Origin: Glandiceps talaboti
Taxonomy: Eukaryota > Hemichordata > Enteropneusta > Spengelidae
Assembly: GCF_964340395.1 (NCBI RefSeq)
Contig: NC_135549.1
Span: forward strand, 26,109,342-26,173,341
DNA: 64,000 nt
Direction of reading: 5' to 3'
In this document: positions 62,076-64,000 of the stretch, in pieces
Layout of the letters: every line of letters begins with the position of its first letter
Numbering within the stretch: position 1 is the stretch's first letter
The notes under the pieces: generated by a model
What the model was told of the DNA's origin: nothing
The model's input: the letters and a program-made list of their open reading frames with translations, nothing else
Databases searched by the model: none
Program-made: the position numbers and the translations under genes

Positions 62076-64000
62076 TTACATGTGCTCTCCAAGAAGTGTA
62101 GCTACAATGTCTAAGATATTCGTAGTATATTCCAATGTGGTGGTAGCAATTTCTTCAGTATATGCATCATTCGGTATTCGTGATCCACCATACATATCTG
62201 GATACCGGGGATGTAAGTGATCGCATTTCAAACCCATAAGAGCTCTTGTATTAGTGATCAGACCTGATGGTGAACTGCAATGACTTGATAGGGCTGAAGC
62301 AAGCGTCATGATGCAGTGACTCCTGGAGTATGGTACATAACCGTGAACAGCATATAGACCTCCTTTAAGCGCTTTTTCTGTAGCTTGCTGACATTTAAAA
62401 GATACCCATTCAAATGAAGGCCATTTTCCATCCAAGTCTTTTCTGGCTGCACGAAGATCTGCTCTTCCTTGGCGAAACCAACGTTTCCCCTCACTATAAT
62501 CAGGTCTGCTGGGAGGTGATCTGTACCATGCACTTGATGATGGCCCATCAGTGTACGTTGATGACGTTGAAGAACTACCACTGTTTGAATATCGCTGGTA
62601 TTTTCTGGCCTCATCATCCCAATGCCTGTAAAAGTCAGAATACCCACTCTGTCTACTTGTGTGGAATGGATAATGGGGATAATATGAAGTATGATCACCA
62701 GAACCTCTTGATGCTCTCTTTGACTTCTTTGTTCTTGGGCGGCCATCTTTCAATCTTTCAAGTTCGGCTTTCAGATGTTTAAACACTTCTGTGACAAACT
62801 TCTCATCACCAGGGTTTTTATCCGGATGCCATTTCAGATATAGTCTCTTTATCGCCCGCCTACGTTGTTCTTGTGAGAGAGAATTATCAAACCAGATAGC
62901 TTCTAAAAGATCGGACACTTCATCCAATACCTCATCCAAGTCTCTTTCCTTGACACTACTGGATGGTGTCCCTTCATACGGTACAAGCGAGTTACACGTA
63001 AGAACTCTCTTAATCTTATATATTTCCAGGGTTGAGATGAACATATTTTCATCTTTACCAATATCTATTTCATACATGCGTTGGTAATTATGACCAGTTT
63101 TATCAACCTGGGAATCATAAAGCTTAACCTCCTTGACAATCCTTGCATAGATATACACCGATTCTTCAGTATCCCCATCTAGAATATACCCGACATATTC
63201 ACTCCTGCGGAAGTAGTAATTTGGATCTTGGTCCAGGAAGAATATTTTGTCTTCGGGTATTCTTGATCCGATAGCTGGAACCTGATTAGCCTCAACCTCT
63301 AACACATCTAGACAACCTTCTTCTTCCAGGAAGGAGTTGATATCATAAGCAGTCTTGCATTGAAGAAGGTGTTCAATCTCTTGCTTTATATCATTTGCCA
63401 TGCCTCGGAGAACTTGACAAACTGCTCTAGTCATTTTTAGATATATTTTCGTACCATTTTCACAGGCGCCATGATGTAAGTTGAGAATGTATCGGCTGTC
63501 TTCCATAGTCATGTAAAGTGGCGAGGTCATCTCACTTTTAGGAATCACTGTATGGTTGTGAACATTGAGAAGTTGTACTTGCACAGAAGATAAACATCGT
63601 ATTTCGATTTTCGCCAGTTCATCTACACGGTTTCGCAACCCAGGGGTCAATTCTTTGTTATGTTTTACCAACAATCGAAGGATTGCATTTTTTAAGGCAG
63701 GTGATGCGAAGAGTTCTGAAAAATCTTCTTGGTATGAGCACCCAGGGCTATGCTCGCAATATAATGCCTCTACCATCTCTTCTCTGACAATGCTGCTCAA
63801 ATACTTTGGTCTGAAATCTTCAGGCAGATGATTAACCAAAAGTTCTGGATAAATACCAATATCACATATGCATAGGTCTACCAAGAATGGTTCTCTAAGC
63901 TCAACCAATCGTCTAACATCACAGTGTATATCATTGAAAACCAACCGAGTCGAAGGATGTAGTTGTCTCTGGCTGCTTAAGAGGTACAAAGATGAAATGT
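62076..64000 (-). CDS. Sacsin-like gene C, C-terminal part (cut by window edge)
   Basis: The frame is open from the window edge to the TAA, giving the last 640 or so residues of a third sacsin-like protein. The visible part starts within the end of SRR3 ([17 protein letters not shown]), continues through LDQDPNYYFRRSEYVGYI, a J domain with [10 protein letters not shown], a Ser/Tyr/Arg-rich linker and a complete HEPN domain (KRWFRQGRADLRAARKDL through [14 protein letters not shown]) to the C-terminus. The J-domain region is nearly the same as gene B, whereas the end of the HEPN ([19 protein letters not shown]) matches gene A. The rest of the gene lies beyond the right edge. Same strand and spacing as A and B: it is the next unit of the tandem array. 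Confidence 0.93.
   Translation of the reverse strand, partial: ISSLYLLSSQRQLHPSTRLVFNDIHCDVRRLVELREPFLVDLCICDIGIYPELLVNHLPEDFRPKYLSSIVREEMVEALYCEHSPGCSYQEDFSELFASPALKNAILRLLVKHNKELTPGLRNRVDELAKIEIRCLSSVQVQLLNVHNHTVIPKSEMTSPLYMTMEDSRYILNLHHGACENGTKIYLKMTRAVCQVLRGMANDIKQEIEHLLQCKTAYDINSFLEEEGCLDVLEVEANQVPAIGSRIPEDKIFFLDQDPNYYFRRSEYVGYILDGDTEESVYIYARIVKEVKLYDSQVDKTGHNYQRMYEIDIGKDENMFISTLEIYKIKRVLTCNSLVPYEGTPSSSVKERDLDEVLDEVSDLLEAIWFDNSLSQEQRRRAIKRLYLKWHPDKNPGDEKFVTEVFKHLKAELERLKDGRPRTKKSKRASRGSGDHTSYYPHYPFHTSRQSGYSDFYRHWDDEARKYQRYSNSGSSSTSSTYTDGPSSSAWYRSPPSRPDYSEGKRWFRQGRADLRAARKDLDGKWPSFEWVSFKCQQATEKALKGGLYAVHGYVPYSRSHCIMTLASALSSHCSSPSGLITNTRALMGLKCDHLHPRYPDMYGGSRIPNDAYTEEIATTTLEYTTNILDIVATLLGEHM

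Overview
This is animal nuclear DNA, AT-rich, with GT-AG introns, long non-coding stretches, many microsatellites, fold-back DNA elements and retroelement fragments. The gene content (a 7-exon NRF1 gene and a tandem cluster of sacsin-like genes), together with a GIY-YIG Penelope-like element, points to a marine invertebrate such as a hemichordate, cephalochordate or spiralian. The sequence alone does not let me choose among these.

Layout. (1) 1-3.59 kb is non-coding. It holds a TTAA-flanked DNA element with a second, nearly palindromic fold-back element nested inside it. (2) 3.6-10.6 kb, plus strand: a complete NRF1 gene. Seven coding exons join in phase to give a predicted 520-residue protein with an unusual poly-Gln/His insertion near its C-terminus. 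(3) 10.6-17.4 kb: no gene; fold-back elements, a 108-bp tandem array inside a TA-flanked element, and a (TC)n tract. (4) 17.4-33.1 kb, minus strand: sacsin-like gene A (predicted 4362 residues; one 12.7-kb exon preceded by three small exons). (5) 33.1-36.4 kb: 5' flank of gene A and microsatellites. (6) 36.4-55.7 kb, minus strand: sacsin-like gene B (predicted 4370 residues, same exon plan), with retroelement debris in intron 2. (7) 55.7-61.8 kb: 5' flank of gene B, including an extra orphan copy of the promoter-proximal block. (8) 61.8-64 kb, minus strand: the 3' end of a third sacsin-like gene C, cut by the window edge.

Genes A and B carry three Hsp90-type ATPase (SRR) regions, a C-terminal J domain with intact HPD, and a HEPN domain. 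They lack the N-terminal ubiquitin-like domain of vertebrate sacsin: a 13-nt first coding exon leads almost directly into the first ATPase. In all three copies a consensus splice donor lies 19-26 nt past the stop codon, so a 3'UTR intron placed inside the NMD-safe distance seems conserved. Identity between paralogues is patchy (near-identical 5' portions of A and B; near-identical J-domain blocks of B and C inside diverged surroundings), which suggests gene conversion. NRF1 is a convergently neighbouring single-copy gene with no evident functional link to the cluster.

The most distinctive finding is this tandem, actively homogenised array of giant UBL-less J/HEPN/Hsp90-ATPase chaperone genes with a shared promoter-proximal block containing the palindrome TCACGTGA. 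Its biological role cannot be read from the sequence.
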